Source of the DNA: Liquidambar formosana
Lineage: Eukaryota; Streptophyta; Magnoliopsida; Saxifragales; Altingiaceae
Assembly: GCA_039720395.1 (NCBI GenBank)
Contig: JBBPBK010000050.1
Location: 162,066 to 226,065, forward strand
Length of the DNA stretch: 64,000 nucleotides
Direction: 5' to 3'
The first letter of the stretch is position 1; the number at the start of each line of letters is the position of its first letter. A program made the position numbers and the translations under genes. Below the pieces are notes generated by a model. The model was given only the letters and a program-made list of their open reading frames with translations. It was not told where the DNA came from and ran no database searches. Below are positions 9,740-20,824 of this stretch, piece by piece.

Positions 9740-10774
9740 TCAGATCCACACACCATTTTCATTCTTTACCAATCCCATCATGCGTAATGTGGCATCTGAG
9801 TAAGCATCTTTGTTGGTGGGCTTGTAGAAATCTATCTCATTGTCAAGTGGCACGTTGAAATAATTGAAGATGGTGGTGAGGGCCATACCATAAGGGAGTG
9901 AACCCCTGGTTTCTTTCTTTGTGGCACAATTGTTGAGAATGTTGAGAATGATGTGGGCCAAGTCAAGTCTGTGCCCATTTAGGACACACCAAATAATGAA
10001 TATCTCATATAAACTAACGTTGCTTCTACTACCCAATCTTGGAAGAATATTGTAAGAGATAATATTATGGATGATACGGGAAGTCAATGTAAGTTCTATG
10101 GCCTTTGGAGGGACATTAGTTGTGATATTTTCATTGCCACAGATTTGTTTGATGGCTTCTTGTTGGTCATATCCGTCATGAACAACCGGATAGTGTGTGC
10201 TAAACTTCCAAATAGTGCCATCTTTTGGGAGGTTGAAGATATCGGCAAGTGTGGCATGATCAAGTAAAATAGTCTTTCCTTTGACCCATGTCTCAAACGC
10301 ATCAAGTGTAGTTTTAAAATGTGAATAAAAAACACGTACAAGTCGAGGGTACGAATTGCATTTCACTGACAAGAATGACTCCCACCCAATACGACGAAAA
10401 AGATCTTGAATTAGAATATTGTTATCATTGAAGAATGGGAAATTGATCACCTTGCCATAAACGACAGATTTATTCTTGAATTTGTGGTTGTACTTGAGGA
10501 GGGCATCCACAGTGTCGCATAGAACCTCTTGTCGGGCCTTAGTTCTTCGTTCATGAACATGACCCTCTTCGTCTTCCTCATGAGAATGGAGTTGCTGCTG
10601 GGGATGATACTGTGCCTCTTCGTCTTCATCTTCGGCAGCATCCTGTGCATCCACATCTTCGGGTTGAGAAGGTCGTGGAGGGTCCTTGCGTTTGCGAGAG
10701 GAGGATGCGGCACGCTTTGCAGCTGCCATGGAAGCCGCCAGGAGCTTCTCAGTGCGTTGAGTCATGGGGTCCAA
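9740..10774 (-). CDS. Putative plant transposon protein domain ORF (in MULE), truncated by stop
   Basis: A 344-residue ORF. It starts with a basic, low-complexity N terminus (AAAKRAASSSRKRK) and acidic D/E-rich stretches. From about residue 80 follows a conserved globular region with motifs such as FFNDNNILIQDLFRRIGW, VRVFYSHF, LADIFNLP and SLYEIFIIWCVLNGHRLD. I recognise this layout from the 'putative plant transposon protein' family that is common in eudicot genomes; its biochemical role is not known to me. It ends at a TGA (9,740-9,742) with the same frame open beyond. It is transcribed towards the left TIR, opposite to the GRF ORF, and lies between the two palindrome arrays. A CGA to TGA change would explain the stop (inference). 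Confidence 0.75.
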   Translation of the reverse strand: MDPMTQRTEKLLAASMAAAKRAASSSRKRKDPPRPSQPEDVDAQDAAEDEDEEAQYHPQQQLHSHEEDEEGHVHERRTKARQEVLCDTVDALLKYNHKFKNKSVVYGKVINFPFFNDNNILIQDLFRRIGWESFLSVKCNSYPRLVRVFYSHFKTTLDAFETWVKGKTILLDHATLADIFNLPKDGTIWKFSTHYPVVHDGYDQQEAIKQICGNENITTNVPPKAIELTLTSRIIHNIISYNILPRLGSRSNVSLYEIFIIWCVLNGHRLDLAHIILNILNNCATKKETRGSLPYGMALTTIFNYFNVPLDNEIDFYKPTNKDAYSDATLRMMGLVKNENGVWI

Positions 10775-10784
10775 TAATGGGTGT

Positions 10785-11165
10785 TCTGGTGGTAGAGAGA
10801 GAAAGAGAGTGAGCGATAATGGGTTTTGTATGGAGATAGCGATAGAGAGAGAGAGAGAGAGAGATTTCGAGAGAATGGATTTGGGGTTTTTACGGAGATA
10901 GCGAGATAGCGAGAAAGAAATAGAGAGAGTGCGAGAGAATGGCTTTTAGATTTGATGGGGTTTTATGATGATAGCGAGAGAGATAAATAGCGATATAATG
11001 GATTTTGCGTTGGAGATAGCGAGCGAGAGAGATTGCAAGAGAATAGATTTTGGGGTTTCGTGGGTTTTTATGGAGATAGAGATAGAGAGAGATAGTGGGA
11101 GATTTGGGTTTTTTGGGTTTTATGGAGATCCACGAGAGATAGAGAGTGAGCGATAATGGCTTTTG
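10785..11165. repeat. GA-rich imperfect tandem repeats upstream of the transposon ORF
   Basis: Five or so imperfect units of 50-70 bases, each with gagagagaga-type runs plus an atggattttg/ttttatggagata-like block. They lie just upstream of the start of the minus-strand ORF at 10,774, so they may form its leader or promoter. The pattern is visible directly; a promoter role is inference. Confidence 0.75.
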
Positions 11166-11264
11166 CGAAAAGTTGGCGACTGTTCAGTTTTAGAGAGAGA
11201 AATGAGATGTAACTGTCATTTTGAAAACACCCGCGAACAGGTATAACTGCACCTCATCGCACTT

Positions 11265-11960
11265 TATAGTCGATTACAGTTAGGTTATAGTCCACTATAG
11301 CCGACAGAAACTTATCGTGTACGTGGTGGTCAGTTATAGTCTACTATAATCAACGTATAGTCCACTTTATTAAACAGAAGCTACACTTGTATACTTCATT
11401 TTCATTTATAGTCGACTATATCATAAGAATAGTCGACTATAACAAACAGAAAGTACATATACAACACTAGGCATTTATAGGTGAATATAACATTACTTAT
11501 AGTCGACTATAAGTTTCTTATAGTCGACTATAACAAACAGAAAGTACATATACAACCACTAAGGCATTTATGGGTGAATATAACCTTACTTATAGTCGAC
11601 TATAAGTTTCTTATAGTCGACTATAACAAACAGAAAGTACATATACAACCACTAAGGCATTTATGGGTGAATATAACCTTACTTATAGTCGACTATAAGT
11701 AATTTATAGTCGACTATAACAAATAGAAAGTACATATACAACCACTAAGGCATTTATGGGTGAATATAACCTTACTTATAGTCGACTATAAGTAACTTAT
11801 AGTCGACTATAACAAACAGAAAGTACAGACATGTGGGGACATTTTCATTTATAGGTGAATATAACATTACTTATAGTCGCCTATAAGTTACTTATAGTCG
11901 ACTATAACATAATTATAGTTGACAATAACATAATTTATATGCGACTATAACAGTCAATAG
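11265..11960. repeat. Palindrome array with about 92-bp higher-order unit
   Basis: Copies of tatagtcgactata occur in pairs within a longer tandem unit of about 92 bases. Successive acttatagtcgac starts lie near 11,496, 11,588, 11,680 and 11,774. Each unit also holds aacaaacagaaagtaca and ggcatttatgggtgaatata. Outer copies diverge. The block matches the left array at 8,585-8,895, and a single variant (tatagttgactata) also lies in the transposase intron near 14,272. Confidence 0.95.
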
Positions 11961-11994
11961 TCGACTAAAACACAGGCCAATTACCATCTTCCTT

Positions 11995-12295
11995 TAACTT
12001 GCGCGTAATATGGTTGGTTGAATTATGTAACAAATGGGGTCCATGACTTAAATAAGTAAAGCACATGTTATGCATAATATGGTTGGTTGAATTATGGAAC
12101 AATTGCTCAACGTGTACTTCATTGAAATGGCTATAAAATGCCACAAAATATACAACCATGTCCAAACATTACATTACTTACAAAACCTGCCCAAACATGT
12201 TCAAACATTACATTACTTACAAAACCTACCCAACGTATACTTCATTGAAATGGCTATGAAGTGCCACAAAATATACAACCATAGTCCAGTATAGA
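11995..12295. repeat. Short direct repeats 3' of the transposase
   Basis: Three pairs of direct repeats: taatatggttggttgaatta (near 12,006 and 12,076), a unit with caaacattacattacttaca (near 12,163 and 12,202), and a 60-base unit with acttcattgaaatggctat (near 12,116 and 12,239). No coding potential. Beyond it, 12,296-12,451 is unremarkable. Confidence 0.8.
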
Positions 12296-12451
12296 TGAAA
12301 ACATTAAGTTCCACACATGAAGTCAGCTGTCCCAAAAAAAAGCAAAAAAAAATACAATCCAAATATAGCAGCAAGTTTTTCCATTCATTGTCATAAAGTA
12401 CAAAAAACTGCCAGCTGCTAACAACTAAACGGGGCTATAAATTCTTTCATC

Positions 12452-15400
12452 TCATGGCTGTGATTTTGACATGCTACCACTTGCTTCACCACTGGCACTT
12501 GCTTCACCACTGGCACTCGCTTCACCACTACGTTTGGTGTTACTTGTTCCCATTGGTGTCATAAACCCACCATACCATCTTGTTGGATTCTGAAATGAGC
12601 TTCTTGGAATGCATGGTGCAGGCCCTGTTGCTGATTTGTTGGTTGTGGATTCCTACAATGGCAAGTAGGGTTTATTGTAAGGTTAAATTGTATAGGCAAC
12701 CATATGCAATGAATATGTATGCAAAAAGGCAGTCCATAACTTACTCTGGTTTGTTGGGCTCCACCCGTGGCACAAGTATCCATTCTCGATTGTCCAATAA
12801 TGGAACCCCTTCTTCTAAACTGCATAACAACATTGCAATATTCCATTACTACTATTATATATAACCATTAATTATTAAAAAACCAAAGTCAACAACATAC
12901 TCTTTCGGGTGGGTTGACAACATTGGCAGCAGTGGTCCCCACATGTCCAATATTGCCCATTGTTCCCCCAACCTACATGACAAAATCGACGATTAGACTT
13001 CCATTAAAAATTACTGCCTGTATTGAAAACATATACATTTCACATACACTTATTGGCTGAGATACCGAACATCTGCCACCTGCCACATTACCCCCACCCA
13101 CTGCATTCCCTTTAGACTGCCCTCTTCCTTTTGTCCTAACCTGCACATCATTAGAATATTAATATTAAAAAGCAAAGTATATTTACCAACAAATATATAT
13201 ACTTACTGGGAGTTTTTGAGCCTTTTTTGCTGCTGCCAGTGCTTCAGGTGGAAGTGGATTTTTGCAAGTGGTCCTATTGTGTCCATACTGAAAACATGTT
13301 TGGCACCTCATACGTACCCCAGCTTTAGACACTTTTGACACTGTTCTCCCATCTTTCCTTTTTACTACTTTGAATGGTCTAGCTATTTCTTCGGGGTCCC
13401 TCCTCCTCAGCTTCTTCGGCCTTCCAGGAAGCCTTCTATGTGGTGGAGGTGCAACAGGTCCGTACCCACTGTCATCCCAATACTTTTCACTTGCTACTGG
13501 GTATATAATATGTTCATAGCTTCTTTTGTATGTTTCTACGGTGTACCAATGGCTGACATAATCTTCAACAACCTCTTTCTTCAAAAAGATTGCTGATATG
13601 GCATGTTCACAAGGCAAGCCAGTAAGGTCCCATTTCCTGCAGCTACAAGTGTGGGTAGATAGGTTCACAATGAACTTATCTGATATGGTTTTCACTTCAA
13701 ATATATCATCAGCAGCCCACAAAGCAATACAATTTCTTGTCAACCCTTTCGTAGCCTCAAGTTTTTTTTGAATGTTAGGGCATAAGCGACCCTTATAACC
13801 ATTTAAAGCTTGTCTCTTTTCATGCATCCTAACCATGAGTGACTCTCTTATCATCTCCACACAAGTTATTATTGGCTTATCCCTACTCTCAAGGATGTAT
13901 GCATTGAAACTCTCGGACATATTGTTCAACAATGAATTGCATTTGCTACGTGGGCTAAATACAGATCTAGCCCATGTGGTAGGGTCCATCTTTTCTATAA
14001 CCTTGTGTGCATCTGGGTTGATCACACGGATTTTCTTCATATGTTTCTTCCAGTCTGCAACAGTTGTTGCCTTAGCTGCTGCCCACATTTCATCTCTTAA
14101 CTGCTTCCCCTTGTGTTTCTTTGCTAGATTGCCATATAAGTGTCTCCAACAAAATCTATGCTCAACATTTGGCAGCAATCCATGCAATGCTGGAATAAGG
14201 CCCTGTATACATAACCAAATTAAAACATCAGACCAAATATGCATGTATGTAACTGTCATTTGAACAAATGTTATAGTTGACTATAATATTTTGTTTACCT
14301 TTTGCTGATCAGACATGAAGGTAATAGGATGATCTGTTCCAACATCATGTAGAAGTAGCTTGAAAAACCATTCCCATGATTCTTTAGTTTCTCCTTCTAC
14401 AACAGCAAATGCAATAGGGTACATTTGGTCATTTCCATCCCTCCCAACTGCAGCTAACAGCTGGCCCTCAGTTGGCCCTTTTAAAAAACATCCATCAACC
14501 CCTATAAATGGCCTACAACCAGCCATAAAACCCCTTCTGCAAGCATCAAAGCATATATACAACCTTTGGAACACTGGAATTGCATTTGGAATTGAAGGTG
14601 TGTCAGTCAACAACTTCACAGAGCTACCCCTATTGCACTTCAACAACTCATGAGTGTAGTCCCAAACTTTCTTAAACTGTTTCGTGTACTTCCCATGTAT
14701 CATCTCAAGGGCTTTTTTCTTTGCCCTATATGCCTGGCTTCTACTAATGCTCACGACAAAGTCTTCCTTCACTTGGTTCCTCAACTCTTTAACACTCCAG
14801 TCAGAATTATCTCTCCATTTTTGCAAATACCTCTTTGCCAGCCATGAAGCAGTTAAATTTGTATTTTTAAAAGTTCTTGCACAAGAATGTGTGTCTATGT
14901 ATGCCTTGCATTGAAAAGTCTTCTCTGTCTGCTTCCAAGAGGAATGGAAATACCACTCACATCCATCAGCACATTCCGCAGTAACTCGATCAGATGCATT
15001 CCTTGTAAACTTAATACTATATCCCCCTGCAATTGCATAATTTTTTACTGCGGCTTTAGCTTCGTGTGAGTCTTTAAAGGTAGTTCCAACCTCTAACTTA
15101 ATTTCTTTTATATCTGCAGGTTCATTGTACTGTGGAAACCTGGGCTTCTTACTTGAAATCTCTTCTTCATCACTATTAGCAGCACTAGGAGTTGTAGAAG
15201 AGTTTTCATAATCAGAATGTGGCTGTTGTTCAAAAAAAACATTCCCTACCAGCTCACCCTCACTATCTTGCGAGGATTCACTTCCCTCACTCTCTCCTTC
15301 CCCCTCATCATCACTATCTGATTGATCATCAGCTTTATCATACTGATGTACCCCAACATCAAATAGATCATCACCATCATCATCATCATTATCATCATCA

Positions 15401-15876
15401 TCAATACATTCTTGGCATCCACCATCATTATCACTTCCTAAATTGACATCATCACTTCCCCACTGCTGCTCTGCATTTTCCCTTTGCTCTACATTGTCCA
15501 CCATATCTTCGGCAACAACATTTTCTAAACTACTCATCAAAGGGTGTATAATCTGGGACTCATCATCAATGCCATGTTCCACATAAATATGTACAATCGT
15601 GTCCATTGGCCCTAATGATGCGACCATTTCCAAAAGATCCTGGTCAGTCTCTAAAATCCTAAGACCATCACTAAACCCAGTCCTAGGTAACAAATACCAC
15701 ATATTCTTCATATTCATGTACCCCAATGATGCAACACACTTTCTCATATGGGGTATTGAAAGGAAATCTAAATCCATATCAGGTGTGTATTGAACTTCCC
15801 CACTCACATATGCAGCCTGAGGGTGCTCCACAAAGTAACCCCCATGATGCAAAGCAACCGTAATGCAACCATCCAT
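12452..15876 (-). CDS. MuDR-type (MULE) transposase, six exons, intact
   Basis: Cuts and rejoins the element's TIRs. Exons from 5' to 3': 15,876-14,299, 14,202-13,207, 13,140-13,066, 12,972-12,901, 12,819-12,745, 12,652-12,452. All junctions are GT-AG and join in frame to 998 residues plus stop. The N terminus (about 1-105) is PB1-like (MDGCITVALHHGG). A very acidic D/E linker follows (about 110-240). A MuDR DNA-binding domain (about 260-340) contains GGYSIKFTRN and CEWYFHSS. The MULE transposase core follows, with the first catalytic Asp in FIGVDGCFLKG (near 465) and the second in TFMSDQQK at the first junction; a likely catalytic Glu is in NNMSESFN. A SWIM finger (CSCRKWDLTGLPCEHA) and a CCHC knuckle (CQTCFQYGHNRTTC) come next, then a G/S-rich tail. 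Exons 3-6 encode only the low-complexity tail and are the least certain. Transcribed inward from the right TIR. Confidence 0.9.
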
Positions 15877-16388
15877 ATTTAATGCACAAATTCCTTCTTC
15901 AAAATATCAAACACACACAACAAATCAAATTAAAAAATGGGTTAAAAACATGTGATTAGTGACATAATTAACAAACAATATACTGTACTTGTAGGGGACC
16001 ATTTTGAATAAAAAATTCAACAATCAATAAACAAACAATTTCATTGTCAACTGTAGGGGACCATTGAGTGCGGTTCCGACAGTAGTTACACAAAATTCAA
16101 ATAAATGACTTCAAACCCTTAATATAGTCAATAAAGCATCATTATTATATAATCCAAAACCCTTATTGTAACTACTTTATAGCACTAACTTGTAAAAACC
16201 TGATTGTGGTCCTGACAATCATACCTTTTTCCGCAACGGCACAAAATAAAGCCCGATTGTGGTCCCAGCTGTGGTCCCCGTAACTGTCGGCAAGCCTCTC
16301 CTGACGTATATGGTAAAGGAAGCCTCAATTGTGACAGTTATTACAAGGTTGATAACTCTTATGGGTTTGTGTTTATTTTAGGTTAAAG

Positions 16389-16800
16389 GTGTGGAAGATT
16401 TGGGGGAAGAGCTGATTTCCAATCGCGAGAGATCGTGAAGAAGAGGAGAAGGAGCTCTGATTCGGGGCTTGTGAGATCGTGATGTGAAGAAGAGAAGGAG
16501 AAGAAGAGCTGAACAGGGCTTCCATTTCGGTCAAAACCCTCAAAAAGGGTGGTCCTCATCTCACGTGAGAAGCACAAGGTATGCTTTTGGGAGGGAAGCC
16601 CACGTGGAAGCCAGGTCAGATCCACCTCAGCCGCATGTGAAGCTCACGTGCGTTTTCCGTCCACAAGGCTAACGGACGTTAGCCCCTGTCCCACATTGGA
16701 ACAAAAGTTGAAAAATTGTCACCAAATTGAGACAATTCTAAGTTTATGGACTAAATTGAAACTACCCTAAAAGTTGAAGGTATTAAACTGTCATTAACCC
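16389..16800. repeat. Right terminal inverted repeat of the MULE
   Basis: Inverted copy of 7,356-7,769, about 412 bases. It faces the transposase, whose start lies about 500 bases inside. The 15,877-16,388 stretch between them has no gene and probably holds the leader, with a likely start of transcription in the TIR as for the GRF ORF. Confidence 0.95.
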
Positions 16801-17060
16801 AAGAAATTTTTTCCAAAATCTATTATTTAAGCAGACTTTTTGGCCATTTACAATCTCTATTTCATTTTCCATGAAAAATTGTCAAAAAGTCTACTTAAAT
16901 GATAAATTTTGGAAAAACTTTCTTCTACAAAGTTGTCTGAAATGATGTTTTCTAGTTGACTATATGATTAGTTTTTATAATTTTTTTTTATATTTTTCAT
17001 AAAACCCTAAAAATGTAAATTAAATGGAGGCTTAGAGTATTTTATGTGATGGCAATAGCC

Positions 17061-18103
17061 TAGCCCTATTTTAAAATGTTATAGTTATCATTATAGTTAA
17101 TGTTGTATAATCAATTTTAAGGAATTCATTAAATATCACTATTTCGAAATACCACTCTTATTTGTGTTAATAAATATCATTTTTTTTTTTTAATTTATTA
17201 ATTCAAGATGATGGAATGTGCATTGAATATTATATAAAATTTATTGAATAGTTTAATTTCGAATTGAACAACCAAACAGGCCCTAAATTATTGCTTTAGT
17301 CACTGTAAGATTGATTGTTGAAATTTTCATCCTATCTATTTTCAATATTTTGCTGAACTCCTAATATTGTGATTGTAATTGACATACAATTTTTTTTTTT
17401 TTTTTTCACAAATGAAAATTAGGTGTTTTATTTTTTTGCTAAGAATGAAAATTGTGTACAGACACACACGTAGAGTATTGATTCTATTCAGAGTGTTCAA
17501 ATGGGATTTTATCTCTGGTCCATGCACATGGATTGTTAGATTTGTTTATTGTTCAAATTTGATGCATAAGGACCGTTTGATCAAATATCCAATGGTCATT
17601 ATGCATGGCCGGATGTCAATTCCATGCATCCAGGATCCCAGGTTGGATCACTTTCTTACGTACATATATATAGCTATATATACTACTATTAGAAGTTTTA
17701 AGTCTGAAAAATACTTTGATCGACTGAGGAATACTCATAAAAGTAAAAATACTGGTAGTCTCATGACTTTTCCATCAATCACAACAAAAACTTCCTAATC
17801 AGATTAATATTTCTTATGGAAGGAACACCAATTTGTTTCTAAATAAAATTCAAACAAATTTTAATTTTGTCTCCCTTTTGTGTATAGGATGCAGAACAAT
17901 TTCTTTTTGTCATGTTTGTTGTCTCATTTTTTTTTTTTTCCTCTACTTTAACGCAAATAATTGAACTCAAGGAAAAACCCCTATAAAATCTTGTATCTTT
18001 TCTTATGTTTTTCCTTACAAGTTAAATTTATTGGGGAAAACCATTTTCATAGTGGTAATACTATTGTACCCCCTTAACAATAGTCCGTGATATAGAACAA
18101 AAA
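17061..18103. other. Intergenic, no gene seen
   Basis: AT-rich, with T runs near 17,390 and 17,927 and a short tata-rich stretch near 17,663. The reading frame at 17,379-17,798 begins in a poly-T run and shows no domain. Confidence 0.5.
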
Positions 18104-18648
18104 GGAAGAATTACAGATTGGTCAGCTACGAGCAAATAATTGCTATGAAGTTAATAGTCATGTTTGTCCATCTTAATAAAGTTAGAGCATTTCCCACCTA
18201 AGAGAACTATTTTGGTGAGTTAAAAATTATTTTTAACTCAAAAAGTGTAAAAATAGCTCTATACAGTAAAAATAGCTCTCTGCAGTAAAGTAACTATTCC
18301 AATGCAGTAAAAGCTATTTTTTAACTCACATCATTTTCCCTTTTTCCAACTACCATTATTCCATATTTTGGTGATATGGCCAAATAGTTCAGAACTAAAC
18401 TGAAAGCCAAATTTGGTTATCAATTTAGCTTTAAGCTATTTTAGCTCACCATTTAACTCTATCATTGGAGAACACCCTTTAGAGCTAAAAACTATTTTTA
18501 GCTTTAGCTCACCATTTAGCTCTCTCTTTAGTAGTCATGTATGTCATTCTTAGTTAAGTTAGTAGTCATTTGCTATGAATTAAGTTAATAATCATTTGAA
18601 TTGATGTGCATTTATTTGCCTGTAACTGGACTAATCTGTAATTTTTCC
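18104..18648. mobile_element. Foldback element with a second MITE-like insert
   Basis: The left end ggaagaattacagattggtc and the complement of the right end (ggaaaaattacagattagtc) form inverted arms of about 80 bases. Flanks aacaaaaa and aataaaaa are a possible but imperfect target duplication. Between the arms, about 18,184-18,535 is a different repeat (gagcatttccca near one end, attggagaacaccc near the other, with several agctattttt and agctcaccattta motifs), which looks like a younger insert. Boundaries approximate. Confidence 0.6.
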
Positions 18649-19565
18649 TAATAAAAATAGAGGTTGACTAATGGGACCCAATAACACTAAACCAACCTAT
18701 TTTCATAACACATCATGAGAATTGTTTTGAAGCCGTTAAGAATGGTCTAATAGCATTTTTCCTCTCACAGTTATAAAACCTATAGGATAAATTTTATAAT
18801 ACATTAAGGTTGGAGATAGAACAACATGTTTCTTAGAGGTCAAACCATAGTTAGCATAAAGGTTTGCTGGAAATTAGTGAAATGTCCAATTTCTCTTACT
18901 GGAAAGGTTTTATTTTTAAATTTATAATAAGAAATTTGGGGAGCTAGCCTACCAAAGTGTAAAAAAGTATAATTTTGGAGAACAATGAAAAGATAACTGA
19001 GATACACCAAATCAATCCTCAAGAATTTGATATTTTTCCTCTTACCTAAGCTAATTGAATGATGTGTAATGCATCTCATTCCAAGATTGGGTTGGTGTGA
19101 ATGTTTGTGATTTGATTAAGATTTTAAAATATTTGATTAGGTCCTGATTGTCTTATTCTCTTATCTTCAAACCCAAGTATGAATCTAGTAATAATTTATA
19201 AAGGTCATTTCTTTGATTTTCAAGATACTTTGACGCCAGCCGGTCCACTGGACCTGGCATGTCAGCATTATTTTTTTAGGCTAAAACCTTGACTTCATGG
19301 GCACATAAGTCTTTTTCTTTTATTTTTAAATTTTATTATTATTATTATTTGCTTCTTCTACTTTTTATGGCTAGCCGGCCTCGACTTCATGGGCACTTGA
19401 AGCATGCGGCAGCAGCTCTATGGCTCTATGTCAGTATTTTTTTAAAGAGCCGGCTGGCCTATTTCAGTAGTACGTAACAAGGCGAGGTGAAGCAATTTGA
19501 TCAAGATTAAGAGTTTTTATATGATCAAGCAGAAAGTAACTATTGGGGGAGTTGATATCTATGGG
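18649..19565. other. Intergenic, no gene seen
   Basis: No reading frame with a recognisable domain. There is a short (att)n stretch near 19,333 and a local direct repeat ttgacttcatgggcac / tcgacttcatgggcac (near 19,289 and 19,381). Confidence 0.5.
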
Positions 19566-19578
19566 TCAAGTTTGCCAC

Positions 19579-19860
19579 CTATTTATTTATTTATTTTTTA
19601 TAATGAAAAATAGTAGAAGGAGGCAACCAATCGTGGCGAAAAGGGACCTAAATAGATCCACAAAGGAGGGATCTATAGGTGGTCCCTCAAGTCGGTTGAG
19701 TCGTCACTTGATCTTAGCTCCACCAACAATTAGTGGCTCTAATACATGAATAAGACCATCAAAGGATAAAGACACATCACACAACCGCCCCTAAGACTCA
19801 AACCTTTGACTACTTAGTCTTCTACACCTTTACCATTAGACCACCACACTAGCTTGGTGA
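19579..19860 (-). mobile_element. tRNA-derived SINE with 13-bp target duplication
   Basis: On the minus strand the element begins near agctagtgtggtggtctaat, which matches a Pol III A box (tggtctaatgg). About 45 bases on comes ggtttgagtcttag, a B-box-like motif. It ends in an A-rich tail with repeated aaat units (plus strand tatttatttatttatttttt). Flanks tcaagtttgccac (19,566-19,578) and tcaaatttgccac (19,861-19,873) are a 13-base duplication with one mismatch. Together, the internal promoter, A-rich end and duplication make a SINE call strong. It has no coding function and would rely on a LINE for movement. Confidence 0.85.
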
Positions 19861-19873
19861 TCAAATTTGCCAC

Positions 19874-20780
19874 TTAAACTAAGGAGTTTTAATATAGATG
19901 AGCTTTAATGGGTGCATGATTCCATTCACTCAAAAATGAAAATGCCATAGTTTGAACGGAAGAAGAAGGGATCAGCTTTAGAGGATTCTATTCTATTTTA
20001 TTTGGGACTGCTATTTTCAGGGAAAATTTTTGCCTTTTCCTCTCTCTTTCTTTTATTATTATTATTATTATTTGGCACAAGTGATGTATATTATATGAGA
20101 AAAAGTGACATATCAGTGGATGCAATAAGATGATTTACTAGGAATGAGGTTATTATAAATTGTTCCATGTAGATGTTGGTCAGTTTTAAGATGGGCCTCT
20201 TAAGAACCTAATTTGCTGCCTGAAGAGTGACATTTTCAGGGCCTTTATTTTGTTGACTACAGAGTGTAGAGTGACATGTCCAGGGTAACAGGGTAGCCTT
20301 CAATGTACCTTTGTCAAGATTAAAACAGAAGATTTGGGAAGAAAAATTCCTACAGAAAAAGGTTTCGTAAAATTAACTTCTTTAAATAGTTAATCAATCG
20401 TGTAACGCATGTTAGTTGATTAATCTTTTTTTTGTAGGAATTTTTCTTCCCAAATCAACCGTGAAATTTAAAATAGTGATATTTCATAAGCTTCTAAGAA
20501 CTGTTATTATAAAATCAACTATAGTGATGGTTCCAACTTTCTAAAATATTCTATTTCATGGTGATGCATTTGTATTTCACTATTATGTAACATTTTCTTG
20601 AATTATTTAATTTTGAATTGGATAGGCCCTTGTTAAATCACATATAACTTGAAAGTAAACCAATATAGCACAAGTAATCGAGTATGAGTGACAATCTGGT
20701 AGAGAGAGAGAGAGAGATACCAGAGGGATCATATCAATTATAAATGTGTACATTTTTATTTTTTCCTGAATGACATCAAA
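19874..20780. other. Intergenic; one short hairpin element
   Basis: No gene seen. It includes an (att)n run near 20,054, the inverted repeat at 20,331-20,455 (listed separately), and a short (ga)n near 20,702. Confidence 0.5.
20331..20455. repeat. 125-bp inverted-repeat (hairpin) element
   Basis: Left arm gatttgggaagaaaaattcc (20,331-20,350, continuing tac) pairs with ggaatttttcttcccaaatc on the right. The pairing continues loosely into the centre through ttaatcaatc and gattaatc. The arms are about 24 bases and almost perfect. It resembles a small MITE, but I see no clear target duplication. Confidence 0.7.
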
Positions 20781-20824
20781 ACTTTATTAATAATGTGGCC
20801 TAAAAGCCAAATCAGAAACAATCA

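Larger units (their letters stand above)
7356..16800. mobile_element. Complete autonomous-looking Mutator-like element (MULE)
   Basis: The 9,445-bp element starts gggttaatgacagtttaata and ends with its complement. The terminal inverted repeats are 7,356-7,769 and 16,389-16,800; I count about seven substitutions and one 2-base gap, so roughly 98% identity. The 9-mer aagaaattt flanks it perfectly (7,347-7,355 and 16,801-16,809), the target-site length typical of Mutator. Inside are an intact MuDR-type transposase (minus, 12,452-15,876), a plant transposon-associated ORF (minus, 9,236-10,774, one in-frame stop), and a GRF zinc-finger/membrane ORF (plus, 7,903-8,244). Between them lie palindrome arrays and GA-rich repeats. 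Near-identical TIRs and an open transposase suggest recent, possibly current, activity (inference). Confidence 0.95.
7210..17060. mobile_element. Older foldback element split by the MULE
   Basis: The 145 bases left of the MULE (from ggctattgtcaccacataaa) and the 260 bases right of it are inverted copies of each other. Both include ttttatgaaaaa, actagaaaacatcat and caactttgta in the same order when one side is complemented. With the MULE and one 9-mer removed, the two sides join into a palindromic element of about 400 bp. A second copy of about 415 bp lies at 33,690-34,246. The outer ends are approximate and I could not settle its own target duplication. Confidence 0.75.

Noticed and set aside
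8585..11960. Regularly spaced palindromes resembling a CRISPR array
   Set aside because: Spacing is short and irregular in one block and the 'spacers' are themselves repeated in the other; the setting is a plant MULE with no cas genes.
15219..15446. His-rich plus-strand frame
   Set aside because: It is the antisense of the Asp/Glu-rich linker of the transposase (gat repeats).
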